Below are positions 6,673 through 14,491 of a stretch of 23,415 nucleotides of DNA, one piece after another. The stretch is taken from contig JAUKVZ010000025.1 in the NCBI GenBank assembly GCA_032355985.1, positions 1 through 23,415 on the forward strand. Direction: 5' to 3'. The translations under genes and the position numbers were made by a program. The notes beneath the pieces are model-generated. The model was not told the origin of the DNA. It saw only the letters and a list, made by a program, of their open reading frames with translations, and made no database searches. Positions within the stretch are counted from its first letter, which is position 1, and each line of letters opens with the position of its first letter. Origin of the DNA: Sarcodiotheca gaudichaudii (Eukaryota; Rhodophyta; Florideophyceae; Gigartinales; Solieriaceae).

Positions 6673-8713
6673 TCAGGCCTCCAATCCGAACCACTCTAGG
6701 CTTGTCGTCGTTGCGACCTGGGAGAAACTCAAGCCCATAGCGGCGGCAGATGATCTCGACCAAGTGCAGTCCAAGCTGAGTGCTATCTTGCCCCGGCACA
6801 CGCTCATCCTCAACTTCGTTCTTGATCTCGATCGCCCACGTTTCGTCATCCGCGGAGCAGGAGACACGGATGGTCCCGCTCCCAGCTGGGGCCCACGCGA
6901 TGGCGTTCCTTAGGAGTTCCGGCAGCACAATGTGCCGAATCACCTCCGAGACGCCTTCGGGAACCAAGCACCTTCCGTTCGCTTCACCGACCGTGAGTGG
7001 AATATCAACTGGTTCGAAGTACGATGTGCTTTCGCACTCGTCATCGATCAACTCGCGGAGCATCGCCTCAAGCTCCATCTCTTCAACTTTGTTCACCGAC
7101 GACTGAGCGCTACCAGCCAGGGCTAATGCAATCTCGCGAAAGCGCTGCTGAATCCGCTCAATTCCGAGGCGCGCTCTGTCCTCAGATCCAGCAGACTTAA
7201 TTCCAAGAGCCTCGGCGATTCCGTCGCTATCCCGAATCCGAAGTAGCAGTTGATCATAGTGGATCAGGATCTTGCCAGCCTGCTTCTTGAATTCATGCGC
7301 TAGGGCCGCGAATACGCGCTTCAGTTCCTGTGTCTCAACAGACTGCCGAAACACCCCGGGCCAGTAGAACGATCTCGCCGCGACATCGGCCAAAGGCTGA
7401 ACGATCGCGCGGACCTCGCTGATCTGGTTTTCCCACTTGTCGCCAAGCAGCTGGTTATCCCCGGCAGCGATCGTCCCGAGAAAAAAACCCGTACGTTGAC
7501 GAGGCGTGTCGCTGCCATCGGGGCGTTGCAACGTGCGGTGTTCCAGCAGCACAGGCATGACAAGCCAGCTTCGCTCGAACGTCTCGTAGCTGCGGAGTGC
7601 TATGTGTCCCTCTAAGACGAACCGGGCGCGTGATCGGAATATCTCAGGAGTACTTGGATCCGCAAGTACGACATCCAGGATCAACGCCAGAGCATCCGCA
7701 TCGCGACCGGCATTCTCGAGCGCGATGAGCTGTCTGTACAAGTCGGTCGAGCGGTATGCCTTCGGTATGGGGAATGGATCGAGATCCACCTCGGATGCCG
7801 CTGGGGAGTCGGCCCGGAATCGGTCATCGCGACCCAACGTCTCAACGAGCCGCGCATTAGCGCGAATCGATGCACCGATCATTGCTCGAAGCCAAGAGAG
7901 CAGGTTGGCGAAGCGCTCCGTACAGCGTGATTCTGCATCGAGCAAGCCAAGCCAGAGCAGGACATCTCGTACGGTTGTCACGCGATGCAGCGGATATAGT
8001 TGCTCGAGTGCGGGCAGGGCGTCGAATCGCTCCGCGAGCGCGAACATGTCGAGTTCTTCGCGAGTGCGGTTGGAGTCGACCATTTCAGCAACCGGTTGTT
8101 GCAGGAAGCGCTCAACTCGACGCGCTGTCAGCCCAGCGGCTTGCGAGGCTATCTCTGGCGAGAGCACGCGGCGCAACAACCAGCCGAGACAAAAGAAAGA
8201 CAGCTCGCCGCATGGTGCGAACAACACATCGAGCGCACGCTCGTAGCTCGACAGCCTGTGCGCATCCGGCCCCGATGGTGAACCGGCCTCGTAGGCACGA
8301 AGAGCGCGGACGAAGAGCGGATACCGATGAAGTCTCGCATGCTCAGCCTGCCGACTCGCTTGTAGGACAAGCCGCTTCGCTTCTGTAAGAGGGTCTGTCT
8401 CCCACGCTCCAGCCTTCGTTTCAACAAGATAGGGTATTCGCAGTGTGCCAACTCGCTCGCCGTCCGCGCGCTGTGCCGAGTCGCCCGCGAGATAGTGCAG
8501 TGGCCGATAGCGAGACGCCTCCTCGCGATCAAGAACGTCTTCAGGGTCTGCGGGGTCGATGAAAGCGAATAGCCCCATCTGCAGCCCAACTGACTGCTGT
8601 AGCTTGCGAAACTGGTCGCTCAGGAGAATGCGCTCAATCTCTGCAACATCACCGGATGTCAGAGAGGTATGCACAATCTGTGCAATCAGCGATGGGAAAT
8701 GCCCACTACTCAT
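6656..8713 (-). CDS. Soluble histidine-kinase-like sensor protein
   Basis: The protein has 685 residues from the ATG at 8713, which sits within the GATGAGTAG overlap with the ABC ATPase stop and has a GGAG about 10 bases upstream. An in-frame start at 8758 is less likely. The C-terminal 125 residues are a GHKL-type ATPase fold: N-box PELLRNA with Asn603, and a late glycine motif TQLGLHLVEIICRRYG at 645-660. The usual DxGxG box is not recognisable, which may limit ATP binding. Residues 465-560 look like a dimerisation and phosphoacceptor helix pair, with His473 in LAHEFKKQ. Residues about 385-455 resemble a GAF-type sensor strand pattern. Residues 1-380 are helical and unrecognised. No membrane segment is present, so any signal from the importer must reach it in the cytoplasm. 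It is predicted to drive the receiver-AAA protein encoded next. Confidence 0.8.
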   Translation of the reverse strand: MSSGHFPSLIAQIVHTSLTSGDVAEIERILLSDQFRKLQQSVGLQMGLFAFIDPADPEDVLDREEASRYRPLHYLAGDSAQRADGERVGTLRIPYLVETKAGAWETDPLTEAKRLVLQASRQAEHARLHRYPLFVRALRAYEAGSPSGPDAHRLSSYERALDVLFAPCGELSFFCLGWLLRRVLSPEIASQAAGLTARRVERFLQQPVAEMVDSNRTREELDMFALAERFDALPALEQLYPLHRVTTVRDVLLWLGLLDAESRCTERFANLLSWLRAMIGASIRANARLVETLGRDDRFRADSPAASEVDLDPFPIPKAYRSTDLYRQLIALENAGRDADALALILDVVLADPSTPEIFRSRARFVLEGHIALRSYETFERSWLVMPVLLEHRTLQRPDGSDTPRQRTGFFLGTIAAGDNQLLGDKWENQISEVRAIVQPLADVAARSFYWPGVFRQSVETQELKRVFAALAHEFKKQAGKILIHYDQLLLRIRDSDGIAEALGIKSAGSEDRARLGIERIQQRFREIALALAGSAQSSVNKVEEMELEAMLRELIDDECESTSYFEPVDIPLTVGEANGRCLVPEGVSEVIRHIVLPELLRNAIAWAPAGSGTIRVSCSADDETWAIEIKNEVEDERVPGQDSTQLGLHLVEIICRRYGLEFLPGRNDDKPRVVRIGGLNARNE

Positions 8714-9866
8714 CTTTGGCGCGCTCCGAGACTGGCAGAATAACACCTGTCCTGCCATCGAAGAGAAACGCGATCCGTCTGACGTTCACCACAGCGGCAC
8801 CACCAACCCGAACGCTAGAGGCGGATACTCGGGTGCGAATCGTAAACTGATGGCCATCCTCCGTGTCCAACACGACGATGGATCCGTCGGCCTGCCGTTC
8901 GGCCGCTCTGACTACGCCGCTTACGTCGCCACGGACTCCCGGCTCGCTAGCCACGAGGTCAACATCGATGCTACGCACTCCGGCGACGACGTGGTCGCTC
9001 CCATTGATTGCTTGTCGTTGCTCAGCACTGAGCTTCGATGCGATTTGCCGTCCAACGGTTGAGGCATCTATCGCTGTTAGATTCAACGGAGCCCCGAGTC
9101 CGCTGCCGACGAATGATGCCACATCGACATGGCATGGTGTTGTCTCAAGCTCTTGGACCTTGCCGACCTGGAGAATGCGCCCTCCTGCAAACACTGCTAG
9201 TCGGTCCGCGACACCAATAGCCTCTTCCTGGTCGTGCGTGATCCACACGGCGGTCATTTGGTGACGCTTCAGCATGTGCCGAATCTCACGGCGAATGCGA
9301 GTTCGGTTCGGCGCATCGACATTGCTCAACGGCTCATCGAGAATAGTCAGTCGCGCCCGGATGATCAGGGCCTTGGCAAGCGCAATGCGCTGCCGTTCGC
9401 CGCCCGAGAGCTCATGCGGCCTCTTGCGGAGCAGTGCCTCCATTTCGTCCGGCTCCTGTGTCTCAGGAAACAAGAGGCAGAACGCCTCCCTTTGCCGAGA
9501 GCGGAAGACGTTGGTGTCAAGACACCCCGTGAGTGGTCCAAGGCGAAGGAAGGCACCAACGCGCTTCCCTGGATAAAGCGACGTGTTCTGAAAGACGTAG
9601 TACATCGGCACATGCCGCGCGCGGCGGTGTGCTGGCAGGCCATCGATCTCTTGGCCGTCGCACAGCACGCTGCCTTCGTCCGCCTTCTCCAAGCCGGCAA
9701 TGATCTGCGCCGTCGTGCTCTTTCCACTACCCGAGTGACCAAGCCACACTTCGACATCACCTTCATGAATCGCGTGAGTCAAGCCGAACACCCCGCGCGG
9801 ACCGCCTCTGGCATTGTCGAAACTCCGCGTCACGTTGTTCAGCTCTAAGAGCGGGCATCGAGTCAC
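8706..9866 (-). CDS. Carbohydrate ABC importer ATPase, MalK/UgpC-like
   Basis: The protein has 386 residues and starts with GTG at 9866, four bases after the upstream permease stop, with GGAG about 8 bases before it. The nucleotide-binding domain shows Walker A GHSGSGKST at 43-51, the Q-loop glutamine at residue 93 (YVFQNTSLYP), the signature LSGGE at 153-157, Walker B LTILDEP at 173-179 with the D-loop after it, and the switch histidine at 211 (ITHDQEEA). The last 140 residues have the extra beta-barrel (TOBE-like) regulatory region usual for MalK, UgpC and ThuK ATPases of the CUT1 group. It hydrolyses ATP on the cytoplasmic side of the importer formed by the two permeases encoded upstream. 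Its 3' end overlaps the kinase-like gene by 8 bases, which suggests translational coupling. Confidence 0.9.
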   Translation of the reverse strand: MTRCPLLELNNVTRSFDNARGGPRGVFGLTHAIHEGDVEVWLGHSGSGKSTTAQIIAGLEKADEGSVLCDGQEIDGLPAHRRARHVPMYYVFQNTSLYPGKRVGAFLRLGPLTGCLDTNVFRSRQREAFCLLFPETQEPDEMEALLRKRPHELSGGERQRIALAKALIIRARLTILDEPLSNVDAPNRTRIRREIRHMLKRHQMTAVWITHDQEEAIGVADRLAVFAGGRILQVGKVQELETTPCHVDVASFVGSGLGAPLNLTAIDASTVGRQIASKLSAEQRQAINGSDHVVAGVRSIDVDLVASEPGVRGDVSGVVRAAERQADGSIVVLDTEDGHQFTIRTRVSASSVRVGGAAVVNVRRIAFLFDGRTGVILPVSERAKDE

Positions 9867-9870
9867 AGGC

Positions 9871-10689
9871 TTAGCTCCAGAGTCTCATCGAACCCCGAGC
9901 GAGCTGGCGCTGGGCGGCAATCACGATAACCAAAGCAGGTCCCAACGCGATGACGCCTGCAGCAAAGATTTTGTTCCAGTCAACGAGCGCCCCATGAAAG
10001 AGGTCGTCGATTGCCAGCGGAAGTGTCTTTGCCGATGGAGCGCTCGCGAGGATTCGAGCTAGCACGTACTCATTCCACGAGAGCAGGAAGCAGAACAGGA
10101 ACGTCGTAAGAACACCCGGTAGTGCTGCTGGGGCAACCACCTTGCAAAGGACCGCAAGAGGTCCAAGCCCATCTGCAAGGCCGCGGTCTTCGAGCTCCGA
10201 AGGAAGCCCCATGAAGTATGCTCGCATACTCCAGACCGCGTACGGAAGGGAGAAGCTCATGTGGGCGACAGCGATTCCTGGGACTGAGTTGGTCAGGCCG
10301 AAGAACTTCCACATCACAAAGTACGGAATTGCGAGGGCGACTGGGCTGATCATGTAGCCGAGCAAAGCGACGAAGATCACCACATCGGCGATCCAGCCCC
10401 GCGTCCTTGCTGCGACATAACCCGCCGACGCCCCTAGAATGACTGACGCTCCTGCGGAGCACGCGGCGACGACAAGACTGCGCAAAACCGCCTGGATGAA
10501 AGCGCGGTCATGAGATAGAGCCGAAAAGCCTTCATGCGTTACAGTCGATGGCAGCACTCTGGCGGGTTCCGAGACGAGTGCGCTGTCCGGCGTGATGGAT
10601 CCGGTGACGAGCCAGACCAATGGCAGGACGAAGAGAATCGCGCCGACGGTTGCGATCGACTTTGGAAGTAGAGCATGGCCACGCTTCAT
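9871..10689 (-). CDS. Carbohydrate ABC importer permease, MalG-like
   Basis: The protein has 272 residues with about six hydrophobic spans, starting near residue 12. The cytoplasmic coupling (EAA) loop that contacts the ATPase is visible at residues 166-191 (ELEDRGLADGLGPLAV, then VVAPAALPG), with the invariant Gly175. The segment SPVALAIPYFVMWKFFGL at 115-132 is typical of MalG-type subunits, as is SWNEYVLARIL after the loop. Its ATG overlaps the stop codon of the other permease in an ATGA, with AAGGAG upstream, so the two subunits are translated together. It forms half of the inner-membrane channel. The substrate is unknown but a sugar or sugar-like compound fits the family. Confidence 0.9.
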   Translation of the reverse strand: MKRGHALLPKSIATVGAILFVLPLVWLVTGSITPDSALVSEPARVLPSTVTHEGFSALSHDRAFIQAVLRSLVVAACSAGASVILGASAGYVAARTRGWIADVVIFVALLGYMISPVALAIPYFVMWKFFGLTNSVPGIAVAHMSFSLPYAVWSMRAYFMGLPSELEDRGLADGLGPLAVLCKVVAPAALPGVLTTFLFCFLLSWNEYVLARILASAPSAKTLPLAIDDLFHGALVDWNKIFAAGVIALGPALVIVIAAQRQLARGSMRLWS

Positions 10690-11582
10690 ACCATTCGGCT
10701 CCTTCTCAAGAGAGCCATGGCAGCGAGCAGTGCCAGGAATACGACCACCAGCATTGCTACGGATTGTGCGGCGCCGTAGCTCAGCCGATACGCTTGAAAC
10801 GACGTAATGTAGGACAAGACCGGCACTGATCGGGCTGACTCGCCTATCGCCTCACGGCCGGCCATGAGCCAAATGACATCGAACTTTGATGCCATCCAGA
10901 GGAGCCGCAGGACCACGATCGTGAGGAGTACGCTACGCAGCTCTGGAAGAGTGACGTGCCAGAGAGTACGGAGTGGCCCTAATCCGATCGCCGCTGCGAG
11001 CTCATAGCGATTTTCTGGAATGGATCGAAGCTTGGCATAGCACATAGCGACAACGAATGGAGTGAACATCCACACGGATACCACTACCAGCGTCGCGAAT
11101 ATGGTTGTCTGCGTGAACCATGAGAATGACTGGTCAATAATGCCGAGACGGCTTCCCCACACGTTGACGGGAGCATGCGAGCCGCTCAAGAGCCATCGCC
11201 AAGTCAAGCATCCGACTACGGTCGGAAGCGCGTATGGAAGCAGCAGAACCGCCAGGAGCCATTGGCCGAGCCGCCGGGCACTTGACAACGCAACTGCCAG
11301 CGTCACGCCTATGAGCGTCTGAAATGCGACCGTAACGAACGCGTAAGCGACGGTCCACCAAACCGACCGCAGGTATGCCGAGTCGGCAGTGAGGGCTGAA
11401 TAGTTGTCAAATCCCACGAAGCTGCCGCTGAATTCAAGCCCTTCCCGCGATTCGGTGCTCAGGATCACTAGCAGCACGAGCGGACCTATCAGGAGAATGC
11501 AGATCGCAAACGCAAATGGCGTTAGCAGGGCGACCCTAAGCCCTCGATGGCGGAGTACGTTGCTGTGCGATGCCGTGCTCAT
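10686..11582 (-). CDS. Carbohydrate ABC importer permease, MalF-like
   Basis: The protein has 298 residues and about six membrane spans, the first near residues 18-41. The EAA coupling loop is at residues 194-216 (ELAAAIGLGPLRTLWHVTLPEL), with the conserved glycine and a proline at the expected places. The length of about 300 residues and the lack of an extra periplasmic domain fit the UgpA/ThuF/LacF branch of CUT1 permeases. Its start ATG overlaps the stop of the binding-protein gene by one base (TGATG). It pairs with the MalG-like subunit encoded next. Nothing looks broken. Confidence 0.9.
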   Translation of the reverse strand: MSTASHSNVLRHRGLRVALLTPFAFAICILLIGPLVLLVILSTESREGLEFSGSFVGFDNYSALTADSAYLRSVWWTVAYAFVTVAFQTLIGVTLAVALSSARRLGQWLLAVLLLPYALPTVVGCLTWRWLLSGSHAPVNVWGSRLGIIDQSFSWFTQTTIFATLVVVSVWMFTPFVVAMCYAKLRSIPENRYELAAAIGLGPLRTLWHVTLPELRSVLLTIVVLRLLWMASKFDVIWLMAGREAIGESARSVPVLSYITSFQAYRLSYGAAQSVAMLVVVFLALLAAMALLRRSRMV

Positions 11583-12937
11583 CAGCGGCTGCGATTGAAG
11601 ATCTCAAGAGCGCGTTGCTGCGCTGCCGCAGCTGCATCGGCAGGCGACACACCGTTGGTACACACATCCAAGATCATCCGGGTCATGACCTGTTCACCGC
11701 TCAGCTGAAGGAGATAGGACACATGCCGGTCATCCTGGTGTGTCATCAGGATCGGCAGGGCGCGATTCCTCGCGAGAATGTCCTGGGTGTGGGCCTGCCA
11801 TGCGCGCCACCTGGACGTCATTGGTGCGTCGGCGTATCGACTGTCGGCAGCTGCAGAGGGAGTGATCGGCGTAAGGTGGACCGGCACTGTACGGCAGAAG
11901 TTCACGTAGTTGTCGTGCGCGTAGAAACTCTTGAGAAACTCTGACGCGAGCTCGGGATGCTTAGCGTCGCGAAAGATGGACCAATTCTCGCAGTCCATCG
12001 TGGCGAAGCCTGCGGTTCCCGATGGTCCGTGCGGCTGTGGAAGGAACGTGTAGTACTCAGGAGTCCCTTGCCCGCGGGGGGAGTCCTGCTCGATGTTCTT
12101 GAGCGCGCGCGCATAGAAGACGGGCACAGAGGCAACTCGCCCAGCAGCGAACTCGCGGAACTGCTCAAGGTACGAGATACTCGTCCACTCTGGCGGGGCT
12201 TCAGCCGAGAGGTCCCGAAAGAACGCAAGGGCTTCCAATACGGGGCTGCTCGTGAACTGCGGTCGCCCTTCTTGGTCGTAGAGTCGGCCGCCGTTCGAGG
12301 CAACAAGTTCGGCCAAGAACTGTTCGATGAAGAACGGAGTTCCTGGCAGAACGACACCGTAGCGGTCGATGGTACCGTCGCCGTCAGTGTCCTCGCTCAT
12401 GCTTCGAACAAGCGCTAAGTACTCGTCCCAAGTCGCGATTTCCGGGCTACCGACAGCCTCCCAAAGATCTCTTCGAACCGCATAGAAGGTTGACCCCACT
12501 GCGTAAGCGATTCCATAACGCTTCCCGTCAAACAGCTGAAGGTCGCGGACGGCGGGATAAACGTTGTCTACGCCAACCTCAGAGAACACGTCTTCAAGCG
12601 GACGCAAGAGTCCCTGCTTGACAAGCGAAGCCGTCATAAATGGTTGGAGATGAGTCAGGTCTGGGACCTCGCCAGCGACAATCGCTGCCTGCAGCTTCTG
12701 ATTGAGGTCACCCCAGGAGATCGCCTGGACTTCGACTGACACCCCAGGCCGAGAGGCCTCGAACGATTCGGCGATGGCCTCTAGTTCCGCTACTGCTTGC
12801 GGGTCGAGTTCCGTGTGCCAGACCGTCAGCGTTCGACTTGTTGCTGACTCGCCTTCCCGCGAGCAACTCGTGATCCCGAATGTGGCTAGTGCAGCGACCA
12901 AGGCGAGCAGCGTGATCGCGAATGTGTTTCTGAGCAT
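11582..12937 (-). CDS. Extracellular sugar-binding lipoprotein (family 1)
   Basis: The protein has 451 residues. A lipoprotein signal peptide ends in the lipobox ITSC with Cys25, so the mature protein should be lipid-anchored outside the inner membrane. The mature part begins TLTVWHTELDP, a standard opening of family 1 solute-binding proteins. Other typical parts are the FEASRPGVSVEVQAISWGD segment near 60-78 and the PDLTHLQPF segment near 95-104. The family binds oligosaccharides, glycerol-3-phosphate and similar compounds; the exact ligand is not evident. AGGAG lies 7 bases before the ATG. It is the first gene of the importer-signalling operon, and the upstream region holds a candidate promoter and a GTGTCAC inverted pair. 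It delivers substrate to the two permeases encoded immediately downstream. Confidence 0.9.
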   Translation of the reverse strand: MLRNTFAITLLALVAALATFGITSCSREGESATSRTLTVWHTELDPQAVAELEAIAESFEASRPGVSVEVQAISWGDLNQKLQAAIVAGEVPDLTHLQPFMTASLVKQGLLRPLEDVFSEVGVDNVYPAVRDLQLFDGKRYGIAYAVGSTFYAVRRDLWEAVGSPEIATWDEYLALVRSMSEDTDGDGTIDRYGVVLPGTPFFIEQFLAELVASNGGRLYDQEGRPQFTSSPVLEALAFFRDLSAEAPPEWTSISYLEQFREFAAGRVASVPVFYARALKNIEQDSPRGQGTPEYYTFLPQPHGPSGTAGFATMDCENWSIFRDAKHPELASEFLKSFYAHDNYVNFCRTVPVHLTPITPSAAADSRYADAPMTSRWRAWQAHTQDILARNRALPILMTHQDDRHVSYLLQLSGEQVMTRMILDVCTNGVSPADAAAAAQQRALEIFNRSR

Positions 12938-13014
12938 GGCTTACTCCTGTCGCTTTTGAGAGACTGTATTCCAGGGGTGGTGCAAGGAGCGTGCCAATCG
13001 CCTTTCGGCCAGCG

Positions 13015-13044
13015 AGAATAGCGGTTTAGAGGGATTCGCGTCAC
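13015..13044 (-). promoter_or_regulatory. Candidate promoter of the importer operon
   Basis: On the minus strand a -10-like TATTCT (13015-13020) follows a -35-like GTGACG (13039-13044) at 18 bp, or TGACGC at 17 bp. Each box matches four of six consensus bases. The -35 box coincides with the outer TGTGACG copy of the repeated regulatory word, so a bound protein would compete with or contact RNA polymerase. The leader to the ATG at 12937 would be about 70 bases. Confidence 0.4.
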
Positions 13045-13087
13045 ATACGTGTCACGGAGTCTCGGTTGTTCACACCGTTGTGACACG
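13039..13087. promoter_or_regulatory. Operator-like cluster: GTGTCAC-N24-GTGACAC plus an outer copy
   Basis: GTGTCAC at 13049-13055 and its inverse GTGACAC at 13080-13086 are separated by exactly 24 bp, and the match extends to CGTGTCAC / GTGACACG. A further CGTCACA begins at 13039, 11 bp before the TGTCACG at 13050. A degenerate copy lies inside the spacer. The cluster is 100-150 bp upstream of the binding-protein start and resembles the words of the array at 2656-2716. Confidence 0.6.
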
Positions 13088-13101
13088 CCGTTGGCGAGAG
13101 A

Positions 13102-13413
13102 TCATTCGCTGCCGCGTCCCCCGTTGCTGAATCCGATCGAACTCGAACTGGAGAAGCTCGATCCACTCGACTTGCTAACGCTGCTCGAACTGCTCGATGA
13201 CGAACCGGGCTTGAGGATGGTGAGCCCCGAGTCGTCGCTTCTGCCCCCCAATTTCAAGATTCCAGGGCCGTGACTGCTGCTCTGATTGGTCAACGCCTCA
13301 CCGGCGCCCGACGAGTTCTTCGCATCGTTGTGCGTCCATGCACCCTCGGCGAGATTGGTGTTCGTGCTCGACGAACTCGATGCTGTCTCGGTGGAGCCCT
13401 CGGTCGGCGTCAC
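13102..13413 (-). CDS. Serine-rich low-complexity frame, doubtful gene
   Basis: This 103-codon frame begins with GTG at 13413 and has no clear ribosome binding site. More than a third of the residues are serine, including a run of eight, with Gly and Asn making up much of the rest; it ends FSNGGRGSE. It could be a secreted linker-like protein, the tail of a larger broken gene, or noise from CTCGA-rich DNA. It lies in the same frame as the 130-codon frame at 13453-13845, separated from it by a TGA. The opposite strand also has an open frame over the same bases, which weakens the call. Confidence 0.3.
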   Translation of the reverse strand: MTPTEGSTETASSSSSTNTNLAEGAWTHNDAKNSSGAGEALTNQSSSHGPGILKLGGRSDDSGLTILKPGSSSSSSSSVSKSSGSSFSSSSSIGFSNGGRGSE

Positions 13414-13452
13414 AGGCTCGCTCGAGCTGCTGGGGCGTCTCGCTGCTGCTGC

Positions 13453-13845
13453 TCAGATTGGACGTGCACTGCCAGACGGCTGCTGCGTCGTCGCCCAGAC
13501 CGGGATATAGAAGAAGTGTTCGGCTCCGCCTTCTGTGGTCATGAGTACCAGCCCTTCGTGTTGACCGGCTTGCCGCACTCGGCGGAGGACCTTCGTGATC
13601 ATACTATCGAGCGACATGTGCGGAAACGCGGTCAGTCTGCGCTGCGGCGTGCAGTTGATAATGGTGAATCGGGACTTCTTGAGGTAGTCCGCCATCGCCT
13701 CGAAGCACCGGTTCAGCGACTCGTACAGCACGTTGTGGTGGATGGCGGCAATAGTCCGAGTCTCCTCATATGCGTATTCTCGATCGTCGGCCATCGTGAA
13801 GTCAGCGCCGCCGAGGCGGGCTGTGCGTAAGCTCAGGTAGTGCAA
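13453..13845 (-). pseudogene. Unrecognised frame, probably part of a decayed gene
   Basis: This 130-codon frame looks protein-like from residue 18 onward: MADDREYAYEETRTIAAIHH, then LNRCFEAMADYLKKSRFTII, with ordinary amino-acid composition and an amphipathic pattern. There is no good start. The possible starts are a TTG at 13845 or an ATG at 13794, neither with a ribosome binding site, and the frame stays open further upstream. After the TGA at 13453-13455 the same frame continues into the serine-rich segment ending at 13102. I do not recognise a family. The most likely reading is a fragment of an inactivated gene in an island boundary, but a small functional gene starting at 13794 is not excluded. 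Confidence 0.4.
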
Positions 13846-13849
13846 GAGC

Positions 13850-13942
13850 TCAGCGCTTGCTCGAACGCGTCGGCTCGTCGGACACCTCCGCGTACCGGAA
13901 ACGGAGCTGCGCCACCGTCATTGCCTCCAGTTCTTCAGTCAT
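13850..13942 (-). pseudogene. N-terminal fragment of a DUF2924 protein
   Basis: Only 30 codons remain, starting with ATG at 13942. The core MTVAQLRFRYAEVSDEPTRS matches the characteristic opening of DUF2924 proteins (pattern MTV.QLR..Y.E..GEPTRS), which normally continue with a helix containing arginine and tryptophan for a total of some 150 residues. That continuation is missing and the frame ends at a TGA. DUF2924 genes usually sit beside serine-recombinase genes in mobile or phage-like modules, including in planctomycetes; no such recombinase is visible in this window. The fragment therefore marks decayed mobile DNA. It overlaps no other gene but abuts the frame ending at 13453. Confidence 0.6.
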
Positions 13943-14491
13943 TCTCTTTGTTTATTCCGACGCCATCGCTGTGCTCACGGGTCCATCTCTCCGTCTTCTC
14001 CGTTCTCGGCCCGTTCACCTGTGGGGCCACTGAGCCTCGACTGCGCCAGAAACTCAAGGCATGTTGCGCGGGATACAGAGGATTCCGTTGCGGTCGGCGG
14101 CGACGCGCCGATGAGTCGCGCGAGGCCGGCGGCTATCGACTCGATTAACACGTTGACGTTCGAACTGCGCGGCGCGGCAGCCTGCGCCGGTGTGTTGTCG
14201 GGGCATGGGATCGGGCTCCGATATGAGGAGGCTTGCCCCAACCCCTCTGCAAACCAGCAGGCTCTGTCGCGCTCATCTCAGATGAGTGTCACCAATGCGA
14301 TGGAGCCATGGTTTGTGTGACACGAGGGGAGCTCTGCATGGATGGCGTCACCGGGTCGCAGCGGGCACTCGCGTCAGCCAGGCGTTGCATGCGCGTCAAC
14401 TTCGTGTTTCGGCGTGACAAGTGTCGTGATGCATCTGTGTGGCACGTCGTTTGAACTTAGACGCGTCGTAGGCGTCGTCGGAGTGAACTCG
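13943..14491. other. Mostly non-coding stretch with one operator-like pair
   Basis: No convincing gene lies here. A minus-strand frame of 88 codons (13975-14241, TTG start) ends 32 bases before the DUF2924 fragment and could be the gene that often precedes DUF2924, but its sequence is not recognised and lacks a ribosome binding site. A GTGTCAC inverted pair sits at 14286-14323, described separately. Confidence 0.4.
14286..14323. promoter_or_regulatory. Second GTGTCAC-N24-GTGACAC inverted pair
   Basis: GTGTCAC at 14286-14292 and GTGACAC at 14317-14323 are separated by exactly 24 bp, the same spacer as upstream of the importer operon; the spacer sequences differ. It lies about 170 bp upstream of the small plus-strand gene at 14492 and could control it or a minus-strand gene now lost. 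Confidence 0.5.

Noticed and set aside
4990-8713. Identity with the known Detocs defence system
   Set aside because: The receiver protein carries an AAA ATPase and no nucleoside-phosphorylase domain, and the third Detocs-type component is not seen. Only a loose analogy remains.
13102-13273. Plus-strand frame over 13049-13273 (leucine and glutamate rich)
   Set aside because: It starts inside the operator cluster, has no ribosome binding site, and arises from the same CTCGA-rich low-complexity DNA as the serine-rich frame opposite.
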